A DNA stretch of 64,000 nucleotides from Magnaporthiopsis rhizophila (taxonomy: Eukaryota; Ascomycota; Sordariomycetes; Magnaporthales; Magnaporthaceae): NCBI GenBank assembly GCA_003049465.1, contig PYSS01000014.1, positions 62,001 through 126,000 of the forward strand, in the 5' to 3' direction. Shown here in pieces: positions 19,985 through 30,333 of the stretch; position 1 is the stretch's first letter; each line of letters begins with the position of its first letter. The notes under the pieces were generated by a model, which saw nothing but the letters and a program-made list of their open reading frames with translations, was not told where the DNA came from and made no database searches. The translations under genes were made by a program, and so were the position numbers.

Positions 19985-21112
19985 TTACCCCGGCACCAGG
20001 CGGTCCCTCAAGCCCTTGATATTCTCGTGATTTGCTTTGCAGCAGCCGCCAACCAGAAACGAGCCGAAGATCCCTCTGTCATTTGCCCTTTGGACTATTT
20101 CCGCGAGTTTAACCTCCCAGGGAACCTGCGTTTGTTAGCATGATGTGCGCGAGAAACCGAGAAAAACACTCACCTTGAGCACCCCGTCGTTCCCGGACCC
20201 CGCAGACAACTCCCAGTTCATCGTCGTCGTGTTGTATATCTCGCCGTTAGTACCGTCCGGATACAGCACAAAGGTAGGTGCCTCGTGGATCGCTCCCCGT
20301 CGTATCAGTCCGGTGACCGCGTCCTCGAATCTCCTGATCAGCCCCTCGAGCTTGTGGAGCTTTGTGCAGTTGATCCCGATCCCCCAGGGTCTGCTGCGCT
20401 CGTCCAACGCTGCCACGTCCTCGCCCAAGGAGCCAAGCATGGCTTCAACTGCCTGCTCCACGGTGCTCCCGTCCGGAAGCCTCTCGTCGTCGCCAGGGAA
20501 AACGCACGCGATCCAGAACCTGTCGGGAAACGCACCGCCAGCCGCCGCCGCAAACGCCTTCCTGACGGCCTTTATCTCGTCCAGCCGCGGCAGCGTCTCG
20601 AACGCGACATACTGCAGCCGGCGACGAGGCCCAGCAGGCGACGGCGAGAGCAGACAAGACTCGTCGTACAGCCGCAAGCGCTCGAGGTGCCACGCCGCCA
20701 GCGCCGCCTCGCCGTCGTGCGCGCCGTCGTACCTCCCCGAATACTCCTGCCCGGGCACCATGCAAGCGCCGTAGGGCCCGCAGCTGAGGGCCAGCGCCGC
20801 AGCGGTGCCGGCTACGGCCTGCTCCGCCACATCAACGGCCGTCTTGAGGAAGGGCGGGACGGCAGAGGCGGGAATGCCGGCCGGGAAGTCGGGCGTCCGC
20901 GTGCCGGCGAACCCCTCGAGCGAGACCTGGTATGTGGCTGTCAGCACGACATCAGCGCCGGCGGCGGCAAAGTCGCGTTGGCAGGACAGGAGCGTGGAGG
21001 GGTCCGAGACTAGCAGATCCGAGGACCAGAGCGGCCGAGAGTGGTCGAACTTGACGCCGTACTTGTCCTCGAGCGAGGTGCCCAGGCCGCCGTCTAGGAT
21101 TCTGGTCGTCAT
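19985..21112 (-). CDS. homocysteine S-methyltransferase
   Basis: Two exons, 21112-20174 and 20125-19985, give 359 residues. The intron (20126-20173, 48 nt) has GTGAGT and CGCAG with a GCTAAC branch. The protein starts MTTRILDGGLGTSLED, the family's N-terminal signature; an in-frame ATG 11 codons upstream (21145) is an alternative. It contains ALSCGPYGA, AFETLPRLDE and GINCTK. Exon 2 supplies FLVGGCC, the double Cys of the zinc site, so the spliced form is needed for activity. Family members (yeast Mht1/Sam4) methylate homocysteine from S-methylmethionine or S-adenosylmethionine in the cytosol, recycling methionine. The specific methyl donor is not clear from sequence. Confidence 0.9.
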
Positions 21113-21699
21113 TCTGGATTGGTATGGGGTGTCACTTTGTAGCACACAGTAAGCGACTCGGCGCTTGGCATTGCTGGAGTTTTGGTCTTTTTAGCGACCA
21201 TGACCCCTGTCCGACCTCGGAGCGTCAGGTGGGCAAGGTTTTCGAAGACAGTTTAGCACTCAACAGCCGCACTCAGGTGGGGTATTTCGCCATCTTACGG
21301 CATGACCTGCCGACCGTCACAGTTGCGACCCCTGAACAGCCAATGAAGCTCCCAGACCCTCCAGAGCCTCGGCAAGAAGCAGGTGTTGTTTAGGCCAGGG
21401 ACTCTTAGGCTCGCCTCGAACGACTTCTCTACCGCCTCGCCGAGGAGAGGAGCTGGGCAAGGACGTGCAGCAGGTGTGCACACCATATCTCCTCCACCCA
21501 CCAGGTGCAGGTCGTCCGGCTGCAGCAAAAACTACTGCCGGCCCGTGGAGATTCACTAATACGGGTTGGAAACCACAGCAGGCGGACTAGACGCTCAGGG
21601 CAAGGGCTGAAAAGACTCGCGAGATAAAACGCGCAAAGCGGAGACTGTCAAACGGAGAGAAACGCCGATACAAAGGAACACATCACATGAACTCCATCC
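21113..21699. other. intergenic, no gene seen
   Basis: Upstream of the methyltransferase and downstream of the zinc-finger gene. Only short frames. Confidence 0.5.
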
Positions 21700-22538
21700 T
21701 CAGCCACCTGGATGCCCATGCCCGAGATCTCCCGCAAGTTGAGGATTCCGATACCGGGACCCGCCATGTTTCTTGTCCATATGTCTCTTACGGTTGTCCT
21801 CCCTCGTGAATTTTCCCGGGCAGCCTGGGTATGGGCACTTGTAGATCACCCGCTCGTCCTTGCTCTTATGGTTCGACTCGCAGTGACGGCCGAGGTCTTT
21901 TCGTGACGCGAACCTGGCGTCGCAGCTGCGGCAGCGAATCGGCTTCGAATGGAACTTCATGTGCTTACTGCGGATGCGTGTTCAACGTTAGCACACGAGT
22001 TCGCAGGGCCAGAGAGATGAGTGAAGCGAATCGAGACTTGCTTTAATTCGCCAATGCTTCTTATGTCCGCCCGAGGGCAGTGTGTGCAGGAAAACAGGGG
22101 TGTCGCATCGGGACTGTGTTGGTAGCTGGCTGGGCTCATGGATGATATGGAAGATGCCGGTCCCAGAGAGGCTGAGGTGGTCGAGCCTCTCCGGTCACTG
22201 AGCCGGCTGTCCATCGCGTCCCAATGGTCTGGCTGGTCGTGAAACTGTCCTTTTTCCAAGCTGTAGCTGTCGTGCGCCGTGTTCAACAGTGTTTTCTTGT
22301 GATCCACAGGCTCAATGCTCCCTATGCTGACGTTGGGAGTTTCAACGGGGACCTGGGGAACCAGAGTGTTTGCAGAAAAGGCTGAACCGCTGGTATTTAC
22401 CGGAGAAGGGGAAAGGAAATCACCACTGGGGGGCGGATACTGTAGAGGTGCAAAGAAATTCAGACGCAGTAGTCGAGGGTCTATGTGACCAGCGTCCGGG
22501 TTGTATCCGGTCCCGTGGTAGCCTGGTAAGTATGCCAT
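21700..22538 (-). CDS. C2H2 zinc-finger protein with a GC-AG intron
   Basis: Two exons, 22538-22042 and 21967-21700, give 254 residues. The frame is open to an ATG at 22700, but MAYLPGYH at 22538 is the likelier start. The intron (21968-22041, 74 nt) uses a GC donor (GCAAGT) with a GCTAAC branch and a CCGCAG acceptor. Only this join completes the first finger (CTHC, then HMKFH). Two more fingers follow: CRSCDARFASRKDLGRHCESNH, and a CPYPGC finger ending RHMDKKH. The N-terminal 150 residues are Ser/Pro-rich and disordered, as in many fungal C2H2 regulators. Nuclear DNA binding is inferred from the fingers; the target is unknown. Confidence 0.75.
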
Positions 22539-24404
22539 TACGTGGAGCCTTTTGTTTCCTGGCGGTGTTTGCTGCTTGGTCTTCTTGGTATGAGATTGTG
22601 GTTTTTGGTATTCGCTTGGATGCTCTGGGTGTTGGAAATATGGTGACGCGCGGAGTTGCCGTCGAACGGAACCTTTTTTTTGGACTATGCTCAGGTCCAA
22701 GAGCCTGTTGCGTCGTGCGAGGTCCGTCAGTCTCGTGCTAAGGGTTGGTCTGGTAAAAAGAGTGTCGACTTACAAAACAAAACGATCGGCCACGTTGCCC
22801 CGCTCCTAGCGACAACACGCGGAGATGGGCCGCCATCTTGACTACTGCACTCCGCTGAAAAAAAACGAATATTTGCTTCGGCGAAAGACTGTCTGGTTGA
22901 CGTTAGTGAGGACTCAGTTTCAGGGTCAGTAGAGACTTACAGCGTGGGTTTTGGCGGCCCAAAGGCTTCGATATCGAGGACGTTGACGCTAGGAGCAGGA
23001 GAGCGGGCTCATGAAGGAAATGACAAAAGGGAAGAAGCCAAAACTCGAAATGCTAACTGGGAGAGTCATAACACAAAGCTGCGAGAGTCGTCTTTTTCTT
23101 TTCTTTTTTTTTTCTTCTTTTTATTAGCTCCCCAGCCGGAAGGAGGAAGGGGCAAGGAAATGATATGGTGTGCAACTGGCTGGGGAGAGGGAGCGACTGA
23201 GGCGTGTTATTGGCAAGCCCGATCTCGCAGGCATTGCCCATTGGGGCGGTTAAGGGTATGTGGCTGAATGTCTCGCTTGTAAATCAGCATGCAGCTCATC
23301 CTCTGCTCTGAGGCCGAGAAGCTGCGGGCCCGGACGGTGGTTGTAAGTGATCATGTTACGAATCGATCACGTGGCCAAGGCGTGTTTTTTGTGCTAATTT
23401 GGGACCCTTATCGCCGTCCTGGAGGCCGCTAGTCGGCCACAGAGCAGAGGTGGTGCATGGTATTGACTTGGCCAGGCCTCACGAAGCTGGATGGCGACGA
23501 GTCGGGGCAGGCCATGGTGTCTCTGCAGTTGCAGCAGAACCACATGCTGGGGTTTGGCCGGTTGGTCGTGGGCGCGGTCATATTGGCCATGTAACTTGGA
23601 CTTAGTGTAGCTGCACAGCGCGCGGCTTTAGACGAGTTTGGACGGTGGTAAGTTACTATCAGAAAAAGATGGGATCATGCAAGAAACGGGGGGAAAAAAA
23701 AAGAAAAAGAGAGAAGGGAGAAAAAAAGTTAGGAGGCGGTGGATGGATGTTGGGAGTCAGAATGCGTGATATCAAGCACGGCGAGATGGCTGTTCTTATG
23801 TGCACAATGGTGTTGCCAAACTACAGGGCCCTTGGTTCGCCAAAGGCCTCAATGGTTCGCAGAGGCCCTCTCGGCGGCCTATTCCGCCTACATTCTGCCC
23901 CGTTCTGCTTGTTTCCCCGCGCCAAATACCTTCAGCCAACCACAGGCCGCCGCGACGGCCTCAATCGAGGGAGGCCCTCATGCAGGTCACGGGTAGGCTT
24001 AGCCGAGACACAATGGTTGGACAGGCAAACCGATTACGCCGCTCGATACGGCAAGAGGCCCGCCAATGCAAGTTCCGCCGTTGGCCGTGGGCTTAGAAAG
24101 CAGTCCCACGTATCAGTCCAGTACCGCCCACGCCTATCTGCCAAGCACGAGTTCCAGAACATCGACGCCGCGAGCTCAACCGCAGCCAAGGTTGTATTTC
24201 TACTTCTATTGGATACCCCGCCAACCATGTACACCTGACACCTGCATCCCGACCGATTCCAACCACCCTGGTGTGTCCTAGGAAATAATCATGCCCAAAG
24301 AAATGTCGCAAACTCCAACGCCCAAAGCCGGATACAATGTAGGTCGTACTCATACGGGATAAAAAATACAAAAAGGCCATTCCACCGGTTGCTTTACCCG
24401 GAAC
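22539..24404. other. gene-free stretch of 1.9 kb
   Basis: Presumed promoter of the zinc-finger gene and 3' side of TVP38. It contains a long T/C-rich tract at about 23090-23125 and A-rich runs near 23690-23730. Open frames here (for example 23645-24238, plus) are basic, low-complexity and have no recognisable domain. No gene is supported. Confidence 0.5.
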
Positions 24405-25428
24405 TCAGTCCAGCGGCGCCAGCGTCCTCTCGGCCTCCTTGATGCTGGCAATCTCGAGGTCGCTCCGGCGGCGGTCCTGCTCCTCCATCAGCTGCTTCTT
24501 GATGCCGCGCATGCGGTGCCAGATCCAGACGCCCAGCACGACGGTGAGGACGCCCGTGACGCCGATGACGGAGGCCTTGATGGCGCGCTCGGTCCGCTCG
24601 GCGCTGCTGTGCGACGACCCCGGCTGCTCCGGCTCCTTCTCGCGCGCCAGCAGGGCGCCGATGTAGACCAGCACCACCTGCTTGGGCAGCGTCAGGAAGG
24701 TGGCGACGGCGAAGTGCCAGAACAGGACGTTGCAGGTCGAGAAGACGGCCGTGGAGATGTGCGACGGTATGACGGAGAACCGGATCGCGAGCACGATCCA
24801 GAAGCCGCCCTCGCGCGTCATCCTGGCCAGCGCCGCGTACGTCAGGTTGGTGCGCTCCAGCCGCTCGGCCCTAGTGCGGAGGAGGCCCCTGAAGGCGAAC
24901 CACGTGCCGACTGTGTCTTGTCAGCGATGCCGTTGATGCGTCAAGCAAAGGAGTTTTCCCGCGCCTTACCTTCGCCGAAAAAGGTGCCGGCGGCAACTAT
25001 GCCAAAGCCCATCCACAGGCCGTAGACGATGCCGCAGAGCACGCCAACGATCTCGTGGCCGAACAGGGGAGGGAACGAGATGACGATCATGATGAGGATG
25101 GGTATCAGAAAGCCCCCTGGGGCCTCGCGAACCTTTTCGGACCATGGCCTCAGATACTGTGGCCTGTTAGCAGAGAACACGGATGCGCAGGACAGAGGCA
25201 ACATACCTGGATGAGCTGCTTGTTGTAGACGGCGGCGAGCACGGTCAGGACGATGGTGATGATTGTCAATATGTGGATCGTGATCCATTTCGGCGTCGTG
25301 ACGTATCTGCGCCAGTTGAAGGGCTGGAAGTCGGTCTCGGGTTCCAGTGCCACGGGCTCCGGCGCCGGCGCTGGCTGCGGCTCCTTGGTAGGGAGCTCCG
25401 GCTCAGCCTTCCTCCAGCTGAACCCCAT
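24405..25428 (-). CDS. TVP38: TVP38/TMEM64-family Golgi membrane protein
   Basis: Three exons, 25428-25207, 25156-24970 and 24910-24405, give 304 residues. The introns are 50 nt (GTATGT, GCTAAC, CACAG) and 59 nt (GTAAGG, CACAG). The N-terminus is Pro/Glu-rich and cytosolic. Several membrane segments follow (ITIHILTIITIVLTVLAAVY; FLIPILIMIVISFPPLFGHEI; VLCGIVYGLWMGFGIVAAGTFF). The conserved VTT/DedA-type core is ERLERTNLTYAALARM, then GGFWIVLAIRFSVIPSHIST. A last membrane segment (about 252-272) and a charged helical tail end the protein. In yeast Tvp38 is a Golgi vesicle protein; VTT proteins act in lipid scrambling or membrane trafficking. Family assignment is firm, the precise role inferred. 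Confidence 0.9.
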
Positions 25429-26633
25429 CCTCTTTTTTGGTAATGGTGTCTATAGTGTTTTTTTTTCGGGCTGGAGGTTTCGTTTCGATCGATCACGGAC
25501 CGAACCAACGGCGGAAGAAAAATGGAAGGCGGCGTGAGTGCAGGGTGTTTGATCTATATGCGGATCGGCCTTCTAGTGCCGTATTCGCGTGCGGCGTTGG
25601 CGAAACCAAGGATCGTCTGGAGAGGGATCGGGTCGAAACCCGGGCCTTGGTGTCTGGGGTTGGCTCGCTTCCCGGAGCCTGCTGGCACATCCCAGCGCAA
25701 AATACCGGGATGGTCGCACTCGTCAATGCGTTGCTTCTCGCCGCGGGGTGGTGGCAGGGGCCTGGGCTTGCACGCGTAGATGACATGGCCACCACAGGCA
25801 GGCGCGGCAGGGCGCGAAAGAGAAGAAGGTGTGACACGGCCGGGACGAGTTTCAGCCTATGCACGTCCAATCTCACTGAAAGCTGTCTCGGCTCCTTCTG
25901 GGGTTGAGCGTTGACGTGACTTGACGTGGGAGTGAGCAGGCTCGAACCTATTCTGTGCCTCCAGGTTCTGCTCCCTTTCCGCTTCACGCTTCCTATTTCG
26001 TACTCATTCCCGACTACGGCCACAGGCTGTTATTTGCGGAACCCTGCTGTCGTCACGTCTAAGCCACCCAGCTGCCAGTGGAGTGGATCCGCTAGCGACG
26101 GCACTTGCAGTCCCGCGCCTTGTTTCAGGGGCGCTAGGGGCAGATGCAGGGCGATTACCACCACATGGGGATGCTCTTGGCTCTGGGGTTCCTGTGGCCT
26201 TTGACCTTGATATAAGTTCCTTAAGACTGGACCTCGAACACCATCCCAACTTTCGAGCCTGCTCGCAAAATCAGCTCCTGTTGGTCTAATGAAGCACACC
26301 TCGCTCCACCAATGATCGGAACGCTGTCTGCCGGACTCCTTGCCATGATGACACCCGCCCGAACGCCTCCCCGTCGCTGCGCCGCCAAACGCCGCCACTG
26401 ACTTGGGACAAGCTTTGGATCATCTCGATTTATGCCAAGCCTTGACGCACGGGGCGGTGTTCCAACTCTTCGGATTGTCCCGGTGGAGAGAAGATTTGCC
26501 CTCGGGATGGGTCACTGTTTAAGGAGGAGTGGCCACGATAGGGGCGGGTCTATCGGGAAATATTTGTCAAACCCAGGAACTCGCAAGGACGCCCTTCCTC
26601 CCACATCCCCTACCCCAAAGATGCCTAGCTCAG
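25429..26633. other. intergenic, no gene seen
   Basis: Upstream of TVP38 and downstream of the small secreted pseudogene. Frames on both strands, the longest 176 codons, have no recognisable content and look like chance openings in GC-rich DNA. Confidence 0.45.
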
Positions 26634-27036
26634 CTATTGTGAGGACTTAAACCCCCGGGCTGGTGCTGTACGGCTCGCCCGCCCACCGGATGCAGTCCTA
26701 AACGCAAAGAACGGGATGCTCGTGGGCGTCATGAAGGTGACGATGGCGCTCCCGTCGGGCTGCTTCTCCCGCATCAGTTCCCGGGAGCGACACCGCACTG
26801 CTGCTCGAGCCTCGCCCGCAGCGCCTGCTCGGCATCGTCCGTGTTCCAGTTGCGGATGTCGGTGATGGTGAAGAAGACGCCGATGTTCTCGTGGATGTGG
26901 CTGCAACTTGCCGGCGGCGTGTCTTGCGAGAGGCCCAGACCGGTGAGTGCGGCGATCGGTGTGAGGATCCGGTGAATGTGTTAGCCCCTGGAGACTCGGG
27001 ACGGACGGCGTGTTTCAGACTGACCTTGAACTGCAT
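26634..27036 (-). pseudogene. broken small secreted protein gene
   Basis: The start (MQFK, 27036-27025) is followed by what looks like an intron: GTCAGT donor and a GCTAAC branch, but the expected acceptor dinucleotide reads GG instead of AG. The next codons then give ILTPIAALTGLGL, completing a signal-peptide-like N-terminus. The body reads DTPPASCSHIHENIGVFFTI and then DAEQALRARLEQQCG. A stop follows after GVAPGN. The conserved-looking continuation (ELMREKQPDGSAIVTFMTP, then IPFFAF) lies in another frame and runs to the stop at 26634. Two independent lesions, a dead acceptor and a frameshift, make a pseudogene likely. Family not recognised; a TATA box lies 66 bp upstream. Confidence 0.5.
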
Positions 27037-27101
27037 GTTTGCGGCTGAAGTGTGCGGCGGCCTGCTTAGGGTGATGGCTTGCGGCTGGTGTCCGAGTCCA
27101 A

Positions 27102-27108
27102 CTTTATA
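27102..27108 (-). promoter_or_regulatory. TATA box of the broken secreted gene
   Basis: TATAAAG on the minus strand, 66 bp before the ATG at 27036. Confidence 0.45.
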
Positions 27109-27957
27109 ATGGGCGACCGACGATGCCTGTCTTTTATCTTGGATGAACCCAGAGCTTGGGATCGGAGCTTGGAGCAAAGCAGAGCTTGGGATGGAAAGTA
27201 GCATCGCCGATATTGTTGCTGACCACCCCGCCGTCTCCTCGGTCAAGCTTCGCGACTGGGAGGTATGCCACTTTATCGCCGAGATGCTTGCTGGCGTGCG
27301 GCTCAGAATCAGGCCTTCCGAGAGGCATTCTGGTCTACCTCGGCCACGCTGTGCATACCGAGAACTGCCACGCCGGTGTCCCTGCATGTCTTTGATATCC
27401 TGATCCTCTGGTTCTCCACCGACTTCTGGGCATATCGATGCCACAGGTCTCAGCAGCCACTCAGCCGAAGCCCGGCAACAGCTGTCCAGCCAGGCCTACC
27501 GGAGGCGCGTCCACTGCAACCTACAGCCCGACGAGCGTAGGATTCGCCGGTCTGCCGAGCTCAGGACGGTGCCGTCGACAGTCCACAGCCCTTCCTGTGC
27601 CGGGTGCTGGCGTCCGCGGCGAAGATAAACTGCTGGACCCGGCTGGCAGATGCCTCGGTGTTCTGGGGTAGGCAACGTTCGACGCCACGCCGCGCCACTT
27701 CTTGAAAAGCGTCTGGCACTGTCGGACCGGCGATCTCGGCAGCTTTCACGACCGGCGCTGCTGCGTGGCACGAAGATGGCGGCCGGCAGGGGGGTGGGTG
27801 GGTCAGGCAGCAGCAGCTGAGGTGGCCGCTGACTGCCTGCCGGATGCGACCAGCTCTACATGAATTCCCGACCCTTCCAGATATCACCAAGCTCTCCTTT
27901 GGACCTCGGCACCGACAATAATCAAATCCGTACGCCCTCGTCACCCTGCTCTCCAAA
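27109..27957. other. intergenic, no gene seen
   Basis: Divergent spacer. A minus-strand frame at about 27561-27760 reads somewhat protein-like (PDAFQEVARRGVERC) but has no start, splice or family support. Confidence 0.4.
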
Positions 27958-28572
27958 ATGACCATCACCGAGCTAGCCCTCCTCCGGCTCTCCGGACAAG
28001 AAACCCTCACCACCATGCGGCCCTTCCTGCAACGCGGCAAAACTGTCGCCGAGGCCTGGACACGCCGCCCCGACACGGTGCGCTACTTCCAGCAGGCCGA
28101 CGACGCCCGCAACATATATATCTTGGGCCAATGGGCCAGCCTCTCCGAGCACATGGACGGCTTCATCCCTTCTGCCGGCAACCAGGCTCTGATGCAAGGG
28201 GCCGCTGACCGGTTCACGATCGAAGCCTTCCTCCACTTTGAGGCCGAGATGCCGCCGCGAGACGATCACGGAGCTAGCGTCTACATCATCCGGAACTTTT
28301 GCAAGCAGGGGGCGCGGGAGGCGGGATTTGGGCCGACTATGGAGAAAGCCGCGGGCTTGACGGGACTCTGGGACCATGGGACTCTTCCCGTCGCGGGGTG
28401 GAGGGTGGATGTGCCCGCGGACGAGACGATGGAGGAGTTTGTGATCTGTGGGTGGACGGCGGACGGCCAACCTGGGGTTGATGACACGGATGCTCTCCGC
28501 CACTATCACGCTGCTGTACAAGAGTGGGTGGACAAGGTTGAGGCGTGGCGCGCTCTAGAGATCGTTGTGTGA
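27958..28572 (+). CDS. ABM-like (dimeric alpha/beta barrel) protein
   Basis: Single-exon gene of 204 residues. The N-terminal half (MTITELALLRL, then MRPFLQRGKTVAEAW, YFQQADDARNIYILGQWAS and HMDGFIPS) has the strand-helix-strand pattern and the W-x-S-x-x-x-H-x-x-x-F end of antibiotic-biosynthesis-monooxygenase (ABM) barrels. The C-terminal half may be a second, diverged barrel (VAGWRVDVPADETMEEFVICGWTADGQ, then HYHAAVQEW). Fungal relatives are mostly uncharacterised. No signal peptide. It converges with the small secreted gene on the minus strand, with only 34 bp between stop codons. Confidence 0.6.
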   Translation: MTITELALLRLSGQETLTTMRPFLQRGKTVAEAWTRRPDTVRYFQQADDARNIYILGQWASLSEHMDGFIPSAGNQALMQGAADRFTIEAFLHFEAEMPPRDDHGASVYIIRNFCKQGAREAGFGPTMEKAAGLTGLWDHGTLPVAGWRVDVPADETMEEFVICGWTADGQPGVDDTDALRHYHAAVQEWVDKVEAWRALEIVV

Positions 28573-28606
28573 GGTACAGGGCAAATTATCTGCTTTCCCC
28601 CGGAAT

Positions 28607-28939
28607 TTATACTGGGTATCCTATTCCCCGAGACCATCCTGGAGCCTCACCTTCCACTGCCAACACAAAACCGACTCCTACACGGAGTCCCGTCGCGGGC
28701 GATGCACGTCGTTGGGTCTGGTGGCATCGTGACCCGGTACCGCAGTCACGCACAAGGCGCCGGCGGTTGTTGCCGGCGCACACCTCCCACAGGCACTTCT
28801 TGGTCGGGCCCGAGTCGACGAGCCTGGACCCGAAGGAGTTGAGCTTGCACGACTGGCGCGCCTCGGTCGTGTTGTCCGCTGGGAGGGCAGCCGCGGTGGC
28901 GGCCAGGGCGGCGAGTATCCAGGCGGCTTGGAACTTCAT
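28607..28939 (-). CDS. small secreted cysteine-containing protein
   Basis: Open frame of 110 residues with a clear signal peptide (MKFQAAWILAALAATAAA, cleavage after about ALP). The mature part carries five cysteines: SCKLNSFGSR, KKCLWEVC, VRDCGTGSRC. The last 35 residues lack Cys and look less constrained, so the 3' end may be mis-modelled (missed intron or late frameshift). One N-glycosylation sequon (NTT) follows the signal peptide. A TATA box lies about 200 bp upstream. Family not recognised; size and Cys pattern fit a secreted effector-like protein. Confidence 0.55.
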   Translation of the reverse strand: MKFQAAWILAALAATAAALPADNTTEARQSCKLNSFGSRLVDSGPTKKCLWEVCAGNNRRRLVRDCGTGSRCHQTQRRASPATGLRVGVGFVLAVEGEAPGWSRGIGYPV

Positions 28940-29135
28940 GCTGCCGAGTGCTTCTGTGTGGCTGCCAGCGCTGCCTCTCTGCTTTCATCTAGAGACTGGA
29001 GCTTGCTTGCCTGATGTGGTTGAGCAAGGCGCAATAGCGAGCCGCGGAGAAGGCTGTCGATAGGCTGGTAAGCAGGGGCTGGTCGACCGTTTACCTGTTC
29101 ACCAGATAACCCCGTCGTCTAGGCTGCGAGGGTGC

Positions 29136-29143
29136 TTTTTATA
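29136..29143 (-). promoter_or_regulatory. TATA box of the small secreted gene
   Basis: TATAAAAA on the minus strand, about 197 bp before the ATG at 28939. Confidence 0.4.
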
Positions 29144-30174
29144 AATCATCTGCTCCCATTCTGCCAAGCGGCGATACTCTGCCGAAAACGACATCTGGCG
29201 ATGGTTGCCGCCTGGTGTCGTCCTAGTGATGCCTGTAGATGACGCTTCTCGAGCCACTTCACGTCCCACGCATCAGCAAGAGATCAAAGCCTACGTGACA
29301 GTTCGGCTTCTTAACACCCGGCAATGGCATTATTTGGGCCGACGAGCTGCCGATGAATCCTTCACCGAGGTATTAAGACTACCCCACGTGAGTGATGGCA
29401 TTCAACAAATGGAGCAATATCTCACCAGTGCGGAGATCTGCTAGTCAATGAAGCACGGTTCTTTGCCATGTCCCACGCGGCTCGCTATCTGGGAGCTTCT
29501 TGGAGCTTCCAGTCTGCTGGTCAGTGACCTGCTCCACAGGTGACCGGTAGAAGAGCATATTCCACGTGGTGATCAGTCTGCTCTCAGAAACACGTCAATA
29601 CCACCTATAACTTGCTAATGCCGTCCCGAGCGCATATCTACACGGGCAACCTCAAAACGTCTATACGAGGTATTAAAGAGGCACAGTTTACGGCGCTCCA
29701 TCACGTCCTTTAGTCACTTGCCAGCCGCGGCAAAGACCCGATGAGAGTTGTCTCCTCTCGAAAAGCGTCCGCACGTCCTCAGCCGGCCGCGTGGAACAGC
29801 AGAGCTTAGCACCCTCGTTTCCAGTGTCTACCGGCATTCCGCGCCCATCCGTGGTGAATGATACTCTGGCCTCTAAAGCGAAAGGTTTCTCAGGAATGGC
29901 GCCTGGCCGCGGCGCATCCACTAGCTCAGGGGAGGGACGGCCCGGAGCTAGAGAGCAGGTGGCTGCTATGGACCGCGTGTCTGGCTGGAGTCAGCGCAAA
30001 ATGTCCCGGATGGTGAACCTGTCGACCACACGCTGTCGCCCTGCTAGCGAGAGCTTCTCGCTTCCAGAGGCTCGTCGACGGCAGTCTAACCCGTGCATCT
30101 TCCAATGCGCGGCATATCCGTAGCAGAGGATACAGGATGTTGCTCTTTCAGCACACCTCAAGCTTGTAGTCCCC

Positions 30175-30182
30175 TATATAAA
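30175..30182 (+). promoter_or_regulatory. TATA box upstream of the lectin-like pseudogene
   Basis: TATATAAA, about 150 bp before the ATG at 30334. The leader after it is C/T-rich. Confidence 0.5.
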
Positions 30183-30333
30183 GGCCACATGTTGCGGTGC
30201 CGACCATTGTTCCGGATCTCCATCCCGAAGCTCATATCTCCGCATCCTCAGAGAAACTCGCTCACTCTTTCAGTCCTTTCACCCGCCTCCAGTCCATTCG
30301 CTTGAACAGCCCCAACGTTCGCTTGCAGACACC

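Larger units (their letters stand above)
28940..30333. other. gene-free divergent spacer of 1.4 kb
   Basis: Carries TATA boxes for both flanking genes. Short frames only; no gene is supported. Confidence 0.5.

Noticed and set aside
23645..24238. 197-codon plus-strand frame starting in an A-rich tract
   Set aside because: Lys/Gly-rich start from simple sequence, no domain, no splice support.
27496..28076. Minus-strand frame with a protein-like piece (PDAFQEVARRGVERC)
   Set aside because: No start, splice sites or family; overlaps the start of the ABM-like gene.
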